A stretch of DNA of 64,000 bases from Aeromonas tecta (GTDB lineage Bacteria; Pseudomonadota; Gammaproteobacteria; Enterobacterales; Aeromonadaceae), in assembly GCF_000820185.1 (NCBI RefSeq), contig NZ_CDCA01000020.1, positions 351,975 through 415,974 on the forward strand, given 5' to 3'. The notes under the pieces are model-generated. The model did not search any database, was not told where the DNA came from, and saw only the letters and a program-made list of their open reading frames with translations. Positions 46,023 through 56,601 of the stretch are shown here, in pieces (within the stretch, counting starts at the first letter, position 1; every line of letters begins with the position of its first letter). A program made the position numbers and the translations under genes.

Positions 46023-46970
46023 ATGACAAGTGATGCATTGACCACCACCAATATTCCCCCCAGGGGTGGGCCGCTGCCAGCGGGCCTGCTCCCCTCGCCA
46101 CTGCAACCGATCAGCCATCCCCTGCTGGATGCCCAGGGGGTGCGACTCTGGTGCAAACGGGATGATTTGATCCATCCGACCCTCTCCGGCAACAAGTGGC
46201 GCAAGCTCAAATACCATCTGCAACAGGCTAGTGAACAGGGCAAGACACATCTGCTGTCATTCGGCGGGGCTTACTCCAATCACATCCATGCATTGGCGGC
46301 GGCGGGTCATCAGGCTGGCCTGCGAACCACGGGCATCATACGCGGTGAAGCCGAGGCCGTCAGCAATACCACCCTGAGCGCGGCCAAAGGCTGGGGCATG
46401 AATCTCATTTTTGTGGACCGGCAGAGCTATCGACGGCGCCAGGATCCCGACTGGCTGGGCCAGTTCATGGCGCCGGATACCCTGATCGTGCCCGAGGGGG
46501 GCAGCAGCCCGCTCGCCATTCCCGGGGTGGCTGAGTTGGTCGCCGAGGTGCCCTTCTCGCCGGATCTCTGGGTACTGCCCTGCGCCAGCGGCGGCACCCT
46601 GGCCGGCCTCATCGCGGGCAAGCGGGAACGGGAGCAGATCCTCGCCATCGCCGTGCTCAAGGGTGGTGCCTTCATCCATGACGAAGTTTGCCGCCTTTAC
46701 CCCCGGGCCGCCGATACCCCCGGCTGGCAGATAGCGCTGGATCACCATGACGGCGGTTATGCCAAATTCAGCCAAGAGATGTGGCAGTGGGTGCAAGCCT
46801 TCAACGCGCAGACCGGTCTGCCGCTCGAACCCATCTACAGCGGCAAGGCCATGTGGGGGCTATTTCGGGAGCTGGCCGCCGGTCGCATCCCCCGTGGCAG
46901 CGAGATTGTGTTCATCCATACCGGTGGCCTGCAGGGACTGGCGGGCCTGAAAGAACAGGGCCGCCTCTGA
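46023..46970 (+). CDS. PLP-dependent D-cysteine desulfhydrase / ACC deaminase family enzyme
   Basis: A 315-residue member of the fold-type II pyridoxal-phosphate family. The motif LSGNKWRKLKYHL near residue 55 holds the Schiff-base Lys, and FGGAYSNHIHALAAAG is the phosphate/substrate loop. It could desulfurate D-cysteine or deaminate a related amino acid; the exact substrate is not determined by these motifs. It is read on the opposite strand, placed between csrD/mshH and mshI, which are usually adjacent in Vibrio. It looks like an insertion into the locus. Confidence 0.83.
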   Translation: MTSDALTTTNIPPRGGPLPAGLLPSPLQPISHPLLDAQGVRLWCKRDDLIHPTLSGNKWRKLKYHLQQASEQGKTHLLSFGGAYSNHIHALAAAGHQAGLRTTGIIRGEAEAVSNTTLSAAKGWGMNLIFVDRQSYRRRQDPDWLGQFMAPDTLIVPEGGSSPLAIPGVAELVAEVPFSPDLWVLPCASGGTLAGLIAGKREREQILAIAVLKGGAFIHDEVCRLYPRAADTPGWQIALDHHDGGYAKFSQEMWQWVQAFNAQTGLPLEPIYSGKAMWGLFRELAAGRIPRGSEIVFIHTGGLQGLAGLKEQGRL

Positions 46971-46981
46971 CGGCGGCCCTG
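46956..46981. terminator. Hairpin at the convergent ends of the PLP-enzyme gene and csrD
   Basis: CAGGGCCGCC-TCTGAC-GGCGGCCCTG, a perfect 10-bp stem that overlaps the stop codon of the PLP-enzyme gene and precedes the csrD 3' end. No T-run. Confidence 0.45.
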
Positions 46982-46992
46982 TCACACATAGC

Positions 46993-48921
46993 TCAGGCCT
47001 CGGCCATCTCCATCACCAGCCACTCCGGCTCGGCAAACCAGGGACCCTGGCCTGCATGCACGCCGAGGTGGCGCAGCATCTTCCACTCGTCGCCGCTCTC
47101 CACTCCCACCGCGATCACCCGGGTCTGGGTGTTGGCACAACCCCCGACCAGGCTGCGCACCGCCATCTGGTTGACCTGACGATTGTGAATTTCTCGTACC
47201 AGGCTGGGATGGAGCTTGAGGAAGTTGATCTCGAATTCCTTGATGTATTGGGTGCTCACCACATCCTGGCCGGCATGATCGATGGCCAGCTGGCAGCCCA
47301 GCATGCGCATCGCCCGCAGCGGCCGTTTGAGCGCCTCATAGTGACGGGTCACCTGGGCTTCCGACAGTTGCAGGATCAAGCGCTCGTTGGTGCTGCGCGG
47401 CAGCTGGAACAGGTCGAAGAAGAGGGTGCGCTGGAACTCCCGATTGAGCAGGCTCTGGGCACTGAGCGACAGGCTGATGGGGCAGCTCGGCTCGGCACGC
47501 TGGCGCAACAGGCGCAGGGTCTGGGCGACCACCAGCTTGTCCAGCGGCAGCAACAGACCCGCCTTCTCCGCCATCGGCATGAAGACCCCGGCCTGCAGTT
47601 CCCGCTCCTGCTCGTCGTGAATGCGGATCAGCAGTTCCTGCTGCAACACCACCTGATCTGGCTCCTGTTGCACTGGTTGCAGATAGAAATAGACGCCTTT
47701 CTCCTCGATGCGGCGGGTAATGAGAGTGCGCCAGCGCACCGTGCCCTTGCTGCTCGGCTCCTCATTCAGCTGTTTCTCGTAGAGGAACCAGCCGGTATGA
47801 CCCTGCAGCCGTGCACTCTTGAGTGCCAGCTCGGCCTCTTCCTGCACCTTGAGCAGACTGTCCTGCGCCTGATAACAGACGGCGCCGAGATAGACGGCGG
47901 TCTCGGCATTGACCGACTCGGGCCAGTGCAACCGTTGCAGACTCTTGAGCAACTGGCTGGCCCCGTCCACCATCTCGCTCTCGGACATGTTGGGCAGCAG
48001 CACGGCAAATACCTGGCCGGCGTAGCGAGCCTGCAGGGCGCCGTTGTGCTTTCGCACAAAGGTGCCGATAGAGGCGCTCGCCTCCATCAGTAGATCCTGG
48101 CTCGGTCGCCCGTTCAACTCGGGATCCAGCTCCTCCAGCCCCGCCAGCTCGATCAGCATGACCCCCCCGCTGATCACGCTCGCCTCCATGATGGCGCTCT
48201 CCAGCCTATTGTCGAAGAACAGCCGGTTGCCGATGCCGGTCGTCTTGTCGACGAAGGCATTGCTGCGGATGAAGTTGTCGAACCGGCTGCGCTCCTTGCG
48301 GGCATCAGCCAGCTCGGCCAGCAGATGATCGATGGCCTGGCTGGCGGAGACCGGCCACTCGTCGGCCGGATCATGGGCCAGCTTGGTGAGCTTGCCATCC
48401 AGGATCAATTGGGCCCGCTCCGCCAGCAGCTCGGCGCCGCGCAGCTGCAGCCGCAACCAGCGAATGGAGTACCAGAGCCCGAATACGACGATGAAGACCC
48501 CGAACGAGATGCCGGACATGGCTTTCATGGAGTACTCAAACTCCTTGAACGGCCGATCCAGCTTGAAATCGGCCAGCATGCCGCGCTGATGGGGGATGGC
48601 TTTGCTATAGGGGATCAGCAGGCTCTCATCGGTCTGCTGCTGCACGTCGCGAAACCAGTAGACCCGCTGCTTGTCCTGGCGAATTTCCAGCTCGACCACA
48701 TGGGCAGAGCGCAGCAACGAAGGCAGCCAGCGAGCCAGATCCTGTGGATCGTCAGCCGCCGCCAGCTGCTTGTCGATGATCTCCACCAGGGAGTCGACCC
48801 GGTTCTGCTGCAGCTCCATGCCCATCTGGCGAAAACTGAACACCCCGCCGAGCATCACCATGGTCATGGCCGCGATCACGCACAGGGTAATAAACGAGAC
48901 GAGCTGAGTAGTCAGTTTCAT
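46993..48921 (-). CDS. csrD: CsrD/MshH, degenerate GGDEF-EAL regulatory membrane protein
   Basis: The start at 48921 (MKLTTQLVSFITLCVIAAMT) gives an N-terminal helix; a second helix lies near residue 130 (MSGISFGVFIVVFGLWY). A HAMP-like linker follows, then a GGDEF-type domain without the GGDEF motif and an EAL-type domain without the EAL and DDFG residues (AIDHAGQDV replaces it). Both domains should be catalytically inactive. In E. coli, CsrD directs RNase E to the small RNAs CsrB/C. MshH is the Vibrio homologue encoded at the msh locus. Confidence 0.87.
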   Translation of the reverse strand: MKLTTQLVSFITLCVIAAMTMVMLGGVFSFRQMGMELQQNRVDSLVEIIDKQLAAADDPQDLARWLPSLLRSAHVVELEIRQDKQRVYWFRDVQQQTDESLLIPYSKAIPHQRGMLADFKLDRPFKEFEYSMKAMSGISFGVFIVVFGLWYSIRWLRLQLRGAELLAERAQLILDGKLTKLAHDPADEWPVSASQAIDHLLAELADARKERSRFDNFIRSNAFVDKTTGIGNRLFFDNRLESAIMEASVISGGVMLIELAGLEELDPELNGRPSQDLLMEASASIGTFVRKHNGALQARYAGQVFAVLLPNMSESEMVDGASQLLKSLQRLHWPESVNAETAVYLGAVCYQAQDSLLKVQEEAELALKSARLQGHTGWFLYEKQLNEEPSSKGTVRWRTLITRRIEEKGVYFYLQPVQQEPDQVVLQQELLIRIHDEQERELQAGVFMPMAEKAGLLLPLDKLVVAQTLRLLRQRAEPSCPISLSLSAQSLLNREFQRTLFFDLFQLPRSTNERLILQLSEAQVTRHYEALKRPLRAMRMLGCQLAIDHAGQDVVSTQYIKEFEINFLKLHPSLVREIHNRQVNQMAVRSLVGGCANTQTRVIAVGVESGDEWKMLRHLGVHAGQGPWFAEPEWLVMEMAEA

Positions 48922-48945
48922 GTGCCTTTCCGTAGCCGACAGCAT

Positions 48946-49443
48946 CCATTAGGCCTCATGGTATCAGCCTTGGCCAAAACCCGCCTACGGATGAAGATCC
49001 CGCTTTGACAATTAAGCGGTTGAGCGCGCCAATCCAGGGCGCATGCCCTCCCGGATGGGGGCTGTCGATGATGGAAAGTTGAGCAGAAAAGCAGGAAAAG
49101 GCTGACTCGCAGGCAGAAAAATGGTCCCACAGAGGGGACCGAAAGAAACACTCAATATCAAAACTAACACTCTGTGCTACTGACAAAAATAGATACAGGA
49201 GTATTGAACACACGGTGAGTCAAACCGCAGGGCTACTCTAACCAGTTCAGATAAGCTGGACAATTGTTAGATATGACAGGTAGCTGATTGATTTTTCACC
49301 AGCCACATAGTGCTAAGTTGATATTTATCATTTAGTTAGCAATTAAGCGTATAAACATTTTCTGCGGTTGTCATATCGATACAACTAATGAACTATGATG
49401 GCATTCTCTGCTGAATCCCACTCTCTCACCGAGCAGGTACAGA
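48946..49443. other. AT-rich intergenic region between csrD and the EAL gene
   Basis: A divergent 500-nt gap; 49180-49440 is strikingly AT-rich compared with the rest of the window. It should hold promoters for both flanking genes. A possible plus-strand pair is TTGATA (about 49318) with AATTAA 17 nt later, but several other combinations are equally good. No small ORF or terminator is convincing. Confidence 0.4.
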
Positions 49444-50955
49444 TTGAAACGTGTTTCCCCGCTCTGGAGCAGCCTGCTGTTGCTCACTGTCCCCATCCTG
49501 CTCTGTCTGTCGCTGAGCCCGTTGATGGGCAAGGCGATCGCCCACTATCTGTTGCAACAGAAGCGGGTCGAGATAGAGTCCGCCATGGCGGGGCGTCAGC
49601 AGACGCTGGAAAAGAATATCGAGGATCAACTGGCCCACTTTGCCTTCGACTGCGGCGTGCAGGACATGGCGCTGCTGCGGGATCCCAAGTACTACAGCCC
49701 TCACATCCGCCTGCAGGGGCTGAGGCTGGCGTCAGGCAAGGGCTGCTCCAGCCTGGGGCCGGATCTGCCGTTCATCAATACGGTCATTCTCCCGGATTCG
49801 AAAGACAATGCATTCGAGCTCACCGCCACCATGCCCGAGTTTGATACCGAGCAGGAGCTGGTCGTGCTCTTCAAACGGCAAGGCAACCTGGCTTACTGGG
49901 TACTGAGCAACAGCTGGAGTCACGCCATCCTGGAGAAACCCTGCTCCGACTGCTTCTATCTGGAGTTCAGGCCGCTGGTACCGGGGCTCGCGCGCCACAA
50001 GATCTTCCCCCGCGGCGATCAGGCCATCAAGGACGAGCCCGGCAACCAGAGCCTGAACTTCTCCCCGCCGTTCAACAAAGTCCAGCAGACCCTGTGGTCC
50101 GGTCAGGCCTTGCAGGCCTATGCCTTGAATCTGGCGTATCGGGGAGCACTCTGGGTCGGGGGTTCACTGGGAGCCTTGCTGCTCGCCGGCTACTGGCTGC
50201 TGCGCAGCTATCGACGCTCCCTCAAGGGATTGCTGCACACCGGGCTGGCTCGCCAGGAGTTCGTCCCCTTCTACCAGCCGATTGTCGACAGTCGCACCCA
50301 ACGGGTGGTCGGCTTTGAGGCGCTGCTGCGCTGGCAACGGGATGGCGACGTGACCTCCCCCGGCGCCTTCATCGCCTATGCGGAGCAACAGGGGTTGATC
50401 CTGCCGATGACGGAGCAGTTGCTGGACAAGGTGATCGCCGATCTACCGCAACTGGCACCGGAGCAGTGGGTCAGCGTCAACCTGGTTGCGGCTCACATCG
50501 AACACCCTCATCTGCGCAATCAGCTGCAACGGCACCAATGGCCTTCCCCTGCCCGCCTCACCTTCGAGCTCACCGAGCGCGAGCCCATTCTGGACATACA
50601 GGCGGCCAACCGCGAGATCACCTTGCTACAGGAGAAGGGCTATCACTTCAAACTGGACGACTTTGGCACCGGTTACGGCGGCTTCGCCTATCTGCAGCGG
50701 CTCGGCATCCGCCAGATCAAGATCGACAAGATGTTCGTCGACACCATAGGCACGGATGACCCCAAGCGTAACCTGCTGGATGCCATCATCGCCTTTGGCC
50801 TGAAATCCGACATGGAGATGATTGCCGAAGGGGTCGAGACCCAGGCCCAGGTCGACTACCTCGGCCAGCATGGCGTCTATCTCATCCAGGGTTATCTGTT
50901 CGGCCGCCCCATGCCGCTGCCGGAGTTGCTTGACTGGCAACAGGCACGAGGCTAA
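49444..50955 (+). CDS. c-di-GMP phosphodiesterase with CSS-motif sensor and EAL domain
   Basis: A 503-residue inner-membrane protein: N-terminal helix (LLLLTVPILLCLSLSPLMG), a periplasmic CSS-motif domain (GKGCSS near residue 98-103 and a second Cys in PCSDC), a second helix (LWVGGSLGALLLAGYWLL) and a cytoplasmic EAL domain. The catalytic signature is intact: EALLRW, NLVAAH, ELTERE, DDFGTGYGG, KIDK, EGVETQ. It should hydrolyse c-di-GMP, and CSS domains respond to the redox state of periplasmic Cys. The start is TTG after an AGGTAC site. It is next to the MSHA locus, whose ATPase is of the c-di-GMP-binding type. Confidence 0.87.
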   Translation: MKRVSPLWSSLLLLTVPILLCLSLSPLMGKAIAHYLLQQKRVEIESAMAGRQQTLEKNIEDQLAHFAFDCGVQDMALLRDPKYYSPHIRLQGLRLASGKGCSSLGPDLPFINTVILPDSKDNAFELTATMPEFDTEQELVVLFKRQGNLAYWVLSNSWSHAILEKPCSDCFYLEFRPLVPGLARHKIFPRGDQAIKDEPGNQSLNFSPPFNKVQQTLWSGQALQAYALNLAYRGALWVGGSLGALLLAGYWLLRSYRRSLKGLLHTGLARQEFVPFYQPIVDSRTQRVVGFEALLRWQRDGDVTSPGAFIAYAEQQGLILPMTEQLLDKVIADLPQLAPEQWVSVNLVAAHIEHPHLRNQLQRHQWPSPARLTFELTEREPILDIQAANREITLLQEKGYHFKLDDFGTGYGGFAYLQRLGIRQIKIDKMFVDTIGTDDPKRNLLDAIIAFGLKSDMEMIAEGVETQAQVDYLGQHGVYLIQGYLFGRPMPLPELLDWQQARG

Positions 50956-51161
50956 TAGCTCCATCCCCCTCCTGTGGGCACAAGATGTGGCCCGCAGGCA
51001 CTCGCCGGCTAGCAATTGCGCTCACCATACCGCCATCAGTGAAATGAATTTTCACGAACCGGGCGCCCGTCCCTTATCATGTGTCAGGTTCGCCATGCAT
51101 CACGCGAACTGATCCCCGTTCCCCGTCGGCCTGCGCCGCCCTGAGATGAGAACCGCTGCCT

Positions 51162-52259
51162 ATGAAGTCATTTATCCGGCAAGAGATTGCCCTGCCAGCT
51201 GGCCTGCTGACCCTGCTGTTTTTCAAGACGCTGGGGAGTGACCTGCTGACAGAGGCGACCCCCCTTGCAATCTACCTGCCGGTATCGCTGGCCCTGCTCG
51301 CCATCGTCACCTGGGCCATCTTCTCGGTGGTGCGTCACTCGGATGCCCTCGCCATCAAGCTGGGCGAACCCTTCGGTACCCTGATCCTGACCCTGTCGGT
51401 CATCTCGCTGGAAGTGGTGATGATCTCCTCCGTCATGCTGACCGGCGATCCCAACCCGGTGATGGCCCGCGATACCATGTTTGCCGTGGTGATGCTGGTG
51501 ACCAACGGCCTGGTGGGCTTCACCCTGCTGTTTGGCGGCTGGCGCTATCACACTCAGAATTTCAATCTGGATGGGGTGAAATCCTATCTGGTGGCCATTA
51601 TACCGCTGGCCCTGCTCTGCCTGGTGCTGCCTAACTTCACCGAAGGGGGTAATCTTGGCAGCATGTCCAGCGCCATGTCCTGGATGCTGATCATCATCTC
51701 CATCCTGCTCTACGGCGTCTTTCTGCTGATCCAGACGCGCAGCCACAGCCACTTCTTCGTCGACAGCGATAACGAGGATCACGAAGAGCACCACGGCATA
51801 CTGCACAGCAACGTCTACCACACCCTGCTGCTGCTCGCCTATCTGCTGGTGGTGATCCTGCTGGCCAAGACCCTCGCCATCCCCATCAACTACGGAGTCC
51901 ACGTGATGGACGCCCCGGCGGCCCTTGGCGGTTTCATCGTGGCCTGTATCGTGCTCGCGCCCGAGGCCGTCGGCGCCATCAAGGCGGCCTTCAACAACCA
52001 GCTGCAACGAGCCATGAACCTCTACTTCGGCTCGGTGCTGGCCACCATAGCGCTCACCGTACCGGCCGTGCTGTTTATCGGCGCCATGCTGGATCAGGAA
52101 GTGCGCCTCGGCCTCTCTCCTGCCGACATGGTGCTGCTGATCACCACCCTCATGGTCTGCAAGGTGACCTTCAGCAGCGGTCGCACCAATGTGCTGCACG
52201 GCGCCACTCATCTGGTGTTGTTCGTGGTCTATCTGTTCCTGATGTTCGAGCGGACCTAG
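51162..52259 (+). CDS. chaA: ChaA-like Ca2+(Na+/K+)/H+ antiporter
   Basis: A 365-residue protein of about eleven helices with the two cation-exchanger repeats. The conserved acidic motifs are GEPFGTLILTLSVISLEVVMI and GGFIVACIVLAPEAVGAIKA. A His/Glu-rich cytoplasmic loop lies between them (residues 205-220, DNEDHEEHHG). It should exchange cations for protons at the inner membrane. It is followed by a bidirectional terminator shared with hutH. Confidence 0.85.
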   Translation: MKSFIRQEIALPAGLLTLLFFKTLGSDLLTEATPLAIYLPVSLALLAIVTWAIFSVVRHSDALAIKLGEPFGTLILTLSVISLEVVMISSVMLTGDPNPVMARDTMFAVVMLVTNGLVGFTLLFGGWRYHTQNFNLDGVKSYLVAIIPLALLCLVLPNFTEGGNLGSMSSAMSWMLIIISILLYGVFLLIQTRSHSHFFVDSDNEDHEEHHGILHSNVYHTLLLLAYLLVVILLAKTLAIPINYGVHVMDAPAALGGFIVACIVLAPEAVGAIKAAFNNQLQRAMNLYFGSVLATIALTVPAVLFIGAMLDQEVRLGLSPADMVLLITTLMVCKVTFSSGRTNVLHGATHLVLFVVYLFLMFERT

Positions 52260-52279
52260 CAAACCCCTTGCCTGAGACG

Positions 52280-52307
52280 AAAAGACCGCCCCGAGGGGCG
52301 GTCTTTT
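52280..52307. terminator. Bidirectional terminator between chaA and hutH
   Basis: AAAAGACCGCCCC-GAG-GGGCGGTCTTTT, a perfect stem with A- and T-runs on both sides, between convergent gene ends. Confidence 0.85.
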
Positions 52308-52339
52308 GTTAGGTGTCATCGGTGATGATCCCCGTTGGC

Positions 52340-53872
52340 TCAGAAGCTCGGCAGCACCCCGGCCGGGATCAGGTCGTTGTAGCTGGCGGCGCCCAGCAGG
52401 GCGGCGGCGGCTTCGATGTCCGGCGAGAAGTACCTGTCCTTGTCGTAGAAGCTAACCTGGCTACGCAGCCGTCCCTTGGCCAGCTCGATGAGCTCGGTGC
52501 TGCGCAGTGGGGCACGGAAATCCAGCCCCTGGGCGGCTGCCAGCAACTCGACCGCCAGGATGCCGCGGGTGTTCTCCGCCATATCCGCCAGCCGGCGCGC
52601 GGCGAAGGTGGCCATGGAGACGTGATCCTCCTGATTCGCCGAGGTGGGCAGGCTGTCCACCGAGGCCGGGTGGGCCAGGCTCTTGTTCTCGGAGGCGAGC
52701 GCCGCCGAGGTGACCTGGGCAATCATGAAGCCGGAGTTGACGCCACCGTTGTTGACCAGGAAGGCGGGCAGGCCCGACATGCGCGAATCGATCAGCAGCG
52801 CCATGCGGCGCTCAGAGAGCGAACCAATCTCGGCGATGGCCAGCGCCAGGTTATCGGCGGCGAAAGCCACCGGCTCGGCGTGGAAATTGCCGCCGGACAG
52901 GATCTCCTCGTCCTCGGCGAACACCAGCGGGTTGTCAGAGACCGCATTGGCCTCGCACACCAGCACCTCGGCCGCCTGGCGGATCTGGGTCAGGCAGGCA
53001 CCCATCACCTGAGGCTGGCAGCGCAGTGAGTAGGGATCCTGCACCTTCTCGCAGTTGTGATGGGACATGCCGATCTCGCTGCCATCCACCAGCAGCTGGC
53101 GATAGCAGATGGCCGCGTCGATCTGGCCGCGCTGACCCCGTACTTCGTGGATGCGGGCATCGAACGGACGACGGCTGCCGAGCGCCGCCTCCACACTCAT
53201 GGCACCGATGGTGATGGCGCCGGCAAACAGATCCTCGGCGTGGAACAGCCCCTCCAGCGCAAACGCCGTGCTGGCCTGGGTGCCGTTGAGCAGCGCCAAC
53301 CCCTCTTTCGGCGCCAGGGAGATGGGCGCGATCCCGGCAATCTTGAGGGCGCTGGCGGCGTCCATCAACTCGCCCTTGTGGCGAGCCTTGCCCTCCCCGA
53401 TGAGCAGACAGCTCATGTGAGCAAGGGGTGCCAGATCGCCGGAGGCGCCGACGGAGCCCTTCTTCGGCACCACCGGATAGACCTCGGTATTGATCAGTCG
53501 CATCAGGGCTTCCAGCACTTCCAGCCGGATGCCGGAGAAGCCGCGTGCCAGGGAGTTGACCTTGAGCACCATCATCAACCGCACAGTAGCGTCATCCATG
53601 TACTCGCCGATGCCGGCGGCATGGGACAGCACTATGGAGCGCTGCAGCTCGTCCAGCTGCTCCACCGGGATGCGGGTGTTGGCCAACAGACCAAAACCCG
53701 TGTTGATGCCATACACCACCCGGTTTTGCTCGATCACCTTGGTGACCACGGCGGCAGAGGCGTGGATCCCCGGCAGGGCGGACGAGTCCAGGCTGATATG
53801 GACCGGCTCACGGCTGACGCGGCGCAGGGTAGCGAGGCAGAGCTTGCCCGGTAACAGATTGAGTTCAAACAT
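52340..53872 (-). CDS. hutH: HutH, histidine ammonia-lyase
   Basis: A 510-residue enzyme that removes ammonia from L-histidine to give urocanate. The Ala143-Ser144-Gly145 triad in [10 protein letters not shown] forms the methylidene-imidazolone cofactor. Other family landmarks are YGINTGFG near residue 54 and NQEDHVSM near residue 418. It is the last gene of the hut cluster, starting 1 nt after the hutU stop. Confidence 0.95.
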   Translation of the reverse strand: MFELNLLPGKLCLATLRRVSREPVHISLDSSALPGIHASAAVVTKVIEQNRVVYGINTGFGLLANTRIPVEQLDELQRSIVLSHAAGIGEYMDDATVRLMMVLKVNSLARGFSGIRLEVLEALMRLINTEVYPVVPKKGSVGASGDLAPLAHMSCLLIGEGKARHKGELMDAASALKIAGIAPISLAPKEGLALLNGTQASTAFALEGLFHAEDLFAGAITIGAMSVEAALGSRRPFDARIHEVRGQRGQIDAAICYRQLLVDGSEIGMSHHNCEKVQDPYSLRCQPQVMGACLTQIRQAAEVLVCEANAVSDNPLVFAEDEEILSGGNFHAEPVAFAADNLALAIAEIGSLSERRMALLIDSRMSGLPAFLVNNGGVNSGFMIAQVTSAALASENKSLAHPASVDSLPTSANQEDHVSMATFAARRLADMAENTRGILAVELLAAAQGLDFRAPLRSTELIELAKGRLRSQVSFYDKDRYFSPDIEAAAALLGAASYNDLIPAGVLPSF

Positions 53873-53873
53873 C

Positions 53874-55577
53874 TTATTTTACTCCTTTGCGGGCAGCAGC
53901 CAGCATGGGCAAGTCCAGTTTCGCCTCATGGGCACAATCGATAGCAATCTCGTAACCCGCGTCCGCGTGACGCATCACGCCGGTGGCCGGATCGTTGCGC
54001 AGCACCCGGCCGACCCGTCTGGCGGCGTCATCCGTGCCGTCGCAGACGATGACCACGCCTGAATGTTGGGAGAAGCCCATACCGACCCCGCCACCGTGGT
54101 GCAGGGAGACCCAGGTCGCACCGCCAGCGGTGTTGAGCAGGGCATTGAGCAACGGCCAATCGGAGACCGCATCCGAGCCATCCATCATGGACTCGGTCTC
54201 ACGGTTCGGGCTGGCCACAGAGCCGGAATCCAGGTGATCGCGACCGATGACCACGGGCGCCTTCAGCTCACCGTTTTTCACCATCTCGTTGAAGGCGAGG
54301 CCGAGACGCACCCGATCCTTGACCCCGACCCAGCAGATCCGCGCCGGCAGGCCCTGGAAGGCGATGCGCTCGCGGGCCATGTCGAGCCAGTTGTGCAGGT
54401 GGGGGTCGTCCGGGATCAACTCCTTGACCTTCTGATCCGTCTTGTAGATATCTTCCGGATCCCCTGACAACGCCACCCAGCGGAAGGGGCCTATGCCCTC
54501 GCAGAACAGCGGACGTATGTAGGCGGGCACGAAGCCGGGGAAGTCGAAGGCGTTCTTCACCCCCTCCTCCAGTGCCATCTGGCGGATGTTGTTGCCGTAA
54601 TCCAGCGTCGCGGCACCACGAGCCTGCAGGGTCAGCATGGCTTCGACCTGGCGGGCCATAGAGTGGCGGGCGGCCTGATTTACTTCCTGAGGGGCGCTCT
54701 TTTGCAGCTCGCGCCACTGAGGGACGCTCCAGCCCTGGGGCAGATAGCCGTGGATGGGGTCATGAGCCGAAGTCTGGTCGGTCACCACGTCCGGGGTGAT
54801 GCCACGAGCCACCAGCTCGGCGAAGACATCGGCTGCGTTGCCGAGCAGGCCGACGGAGACGGCGGTGCCGCTCTGCTTGGCATCCTCGACCATGGCCAGC
54901 GCCTCATCCAGACTGCGGGCTTTCTTGTCGACGTAGCGGGTCTTGAGGCGAAAATCGATACGAGTCTCGTCGCACTCCACCGCAATCATGGAGAAGCCTG
55001 CCATGGTGGCGGCCAGCGGCTGAGCACCGCCCATGCCGCCCAGACCACCGGTCAGGATCCAGCGCCCGGCGGGTTCGCCATTGAAGTGCTGGTTCGCCAC
55101 CGCGAAGAAGGTCTCGTAGGTGCCTTGTACGATGCCCTGGGTGCCGATGTAGATCCAGGAGCCGGCCGTCATCTGGCCGTACATCATCAACCCCTTCTTA
55201 TCGAGCTCGTTGAAGTGCTCCCAGTTCGCCCAGTGCGGTACCAGGTTGGAGTTCGCAATCAACACGCGTGGCGCGTCCTTGTGAGTCTGAAACACCCCGA
55301 CCGGCTTACCGGATTGCACCAGCAGGGTCTGGTCTTCCTCCAGTCGGGTCAGCACCTCGACGATCTTATCAAAACAGGCCCAGTTGCGAGCGGCTCGACC
55401 GATGCCGCCATACACCACCAGGGACTGGGGGTGCTCGGCGACCTCGGGATCCAGGTTGTTCATCAGCATCCGCAGCGGCGCCTCGGTGAGCCAGCTCTTG
55501 GCGGTGAGCTGGGTACCGCGCGGGGCGCGGATCACGCGGCTCGGATCGTGACGAGGATCCTGGTGTTGCTCAGACAT
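53874..55577 (-). CDS. hutU: HutU, urocanate hydratase
   Basis: The start at 55577 ([20 protein letters not shown]) has an AAGGAG ribosome site. The 567-residue NAD-dependent enzyme turns urocanate into 4-imidazolone-5-propionate. Landmarks are the [13 protein letters not shown] dinucleotide site near residue 170 and a Cys in [12 protein letters not shown] near residue 405. Between hutG and this gene lie two small inverted repeats (GCGATCTGCC/GGCAGGTCGC and CAATGCTGCTGCATTG), which may tune the mRNA. Confidence 0.95.
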   Translation of the reverse strand: MSEQHQDPRHDPSRVIRAPRGTQLTAKSWLTEAPLRMLMNNLDPEVAEHPQSLVVYGGIGRAARNWACFDKIVEVLTRLEEDQTLLVQSGKPVGVFQTHKDAPRVLIANSNLVPHWANWEHFNELDKKGLMMYGQMTAGSWIYIGTQGIVQGTYETFFAVANQHFNGEPAGRWILTGGLGGMGGAQPLAATMAGFSMIAVECDETRIDFRLKTRYVDKKARSLDEALAMVEDAKQSGTAVSVGLLGNAADVFAELVARGITPDVVTDQTSAHDPIHGYLPQGWSVPQWRELQKSAPQEVNQAARHSMARQVEAMLTLQARGAATLDYGNNIRQMALEEGVKNAFDFPGFVPAYIRPLFCEGIGPFRWVALSGDPEDIYKTDQKVKELIPDDPHLHNWLDMARERIAFQGLPARICWVGVKDRVRLGLAFNEMVKNGELKAPVVIGRDHLDSGSVASPNRETESMMDGSDAVSDWPLLNALLNTAGGATWVSLHHGGGVGMGFSQHSGVVIVCDGTDDAARRVGRVLRNDPATGVMRHADAGYEIAIDCAHEAKLDLPMLAAARKGVK

Positions 55578-55632
55578 ACACACTCCTTGTTTTATCAATG
55601 CAGCAGCATTGCGACCTGCCCTCGGCAGATCG

Positions 55633-56601
55633 CTACTTGGTTAACTGATGGACTAGGCGGGCGGCCACGCGGGCGCTGCGGTTGTCCTGATCCAGGCTCG
55701 GGTTGTACTCGGCCAAATCGGCAAGCCGGAGCTTGCCGCTGGCCCGGATATGGGCGATCAGGGGTTCGATGACCGCCAGCTCGACGCCACGGGCGGCGGG
55801 GGCGCTCACCCCCGGCATCACGGTGCCGGGCAGCACATCCAGATCGATGGTGAGATAGAGGTGATCACAGCGGGCGATAAAGGCATCCAGCCCATTGAAC
55901 AACTCGGGCAGATTGGCCTGGGTCATGGCCTCGTCCAGCACATGCCAGACCCCCAGCGCCTCGGCGCGAGCAAACAGAGCTTGGGTGTTGGCAGTCTCAG
56001 CCACCCCGAGACAGGCGTAGTGGAAGGGGGTGCCCTGGGTGGCGCACTGCTCGGCTATCTGGAAGAAGGGGGTGCCGGAGCTTGCCTGCTCCTGTTTCAT
56101 GCGCAGGTCGAAGTGGGCATCCAGGTTGATGATGCCGACCCTGCCCTTGCCACCCGCTTGTTGCAGAAGGTGGCGATTGAGGCCGCTCCAGCTGCCGAAC
56201 GCCACCTCGTGACCACCGCCGAGCACCAGCGGGAAATGGCCCTCATCCAGCAGGCGGGCGACCCGTTCGGCCAGCCGACCGTGAGCCGCGTCGAGATCGC
56301 CATCGTCACAGTGCAGATCGCCGCTGTCGTAAACCGGCTGACTCAGATGCCAGGCGCTGTTGGCCAGCATTTTGCGAATAGCTTCGGCGGCGGCGGCGGC
56401 CCCTACCCGCCCCTTATTGCGGCGCACACCTTCATCACAGGCAAAACCCACCAGGGCCACGCCAGGGGTGGCATTCGCTTGCCCGGACTGCGCTTCTTGC
56501 CAGGGTTGTACCTTGTCGTGCCAGCGCAGGGCCAGCTCGCCATCTTCCGGATCCCGGCGCCCTTGCCAGACGGACATGTCCATGTTGTGCCACTCAGCCA
56601 T
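55633..56601 (-). CDS. hutG: HutG, formimidoylglutamase (arginase family)
   Basis: The ATG at 56601 ([20 protein letters not shown]) follows a GAGGAGA site inside the end of hutI, overlapping it by 8 nt. The 322-residue protein has the manganese motifs of the ureohydrolase family: [19 protein letters not shown] and TIDLDVLPG. It hydrolyses N-formimidoyl-glutamate to glutamate and formamide, the last step of this branch. Confidence 0.93.
   Translation of the reverse strand: MAEWHNMDMSVWQGRRDPEDGELALRWHDKVQPWQEAQSGQANATPGVALVGFACDEGVRRNKGRVGAAAAAEAIRKMLANSAWHLSQPVYDSGDLHCDDGDLDAAHGRLAERVARLLDEGHFPLVLGGGHEVAFGSWSGLNRHLLQQAGGKGRVGIINLDAHFDLRMKQEQASSGTPFFQIAEQCATQGTPFHYACLGVAETANTQALFARAEALGVWHVLDEAMTQANLPELFNGLDAFIARCDHLYLTIDLDVLPGTVMPGVSAPAARGVELAVIEPLIAHIRASGKLRLADLAEYNPSLDQDNRSARVAARLVHQLTK

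Noticed and set aside
48946..49443. Horizontally acquired island or small gene in the AT-rich gap
   Set aside because: No ORF with a ribosome site, no repeats or integrase; it is more simply a promoter region.
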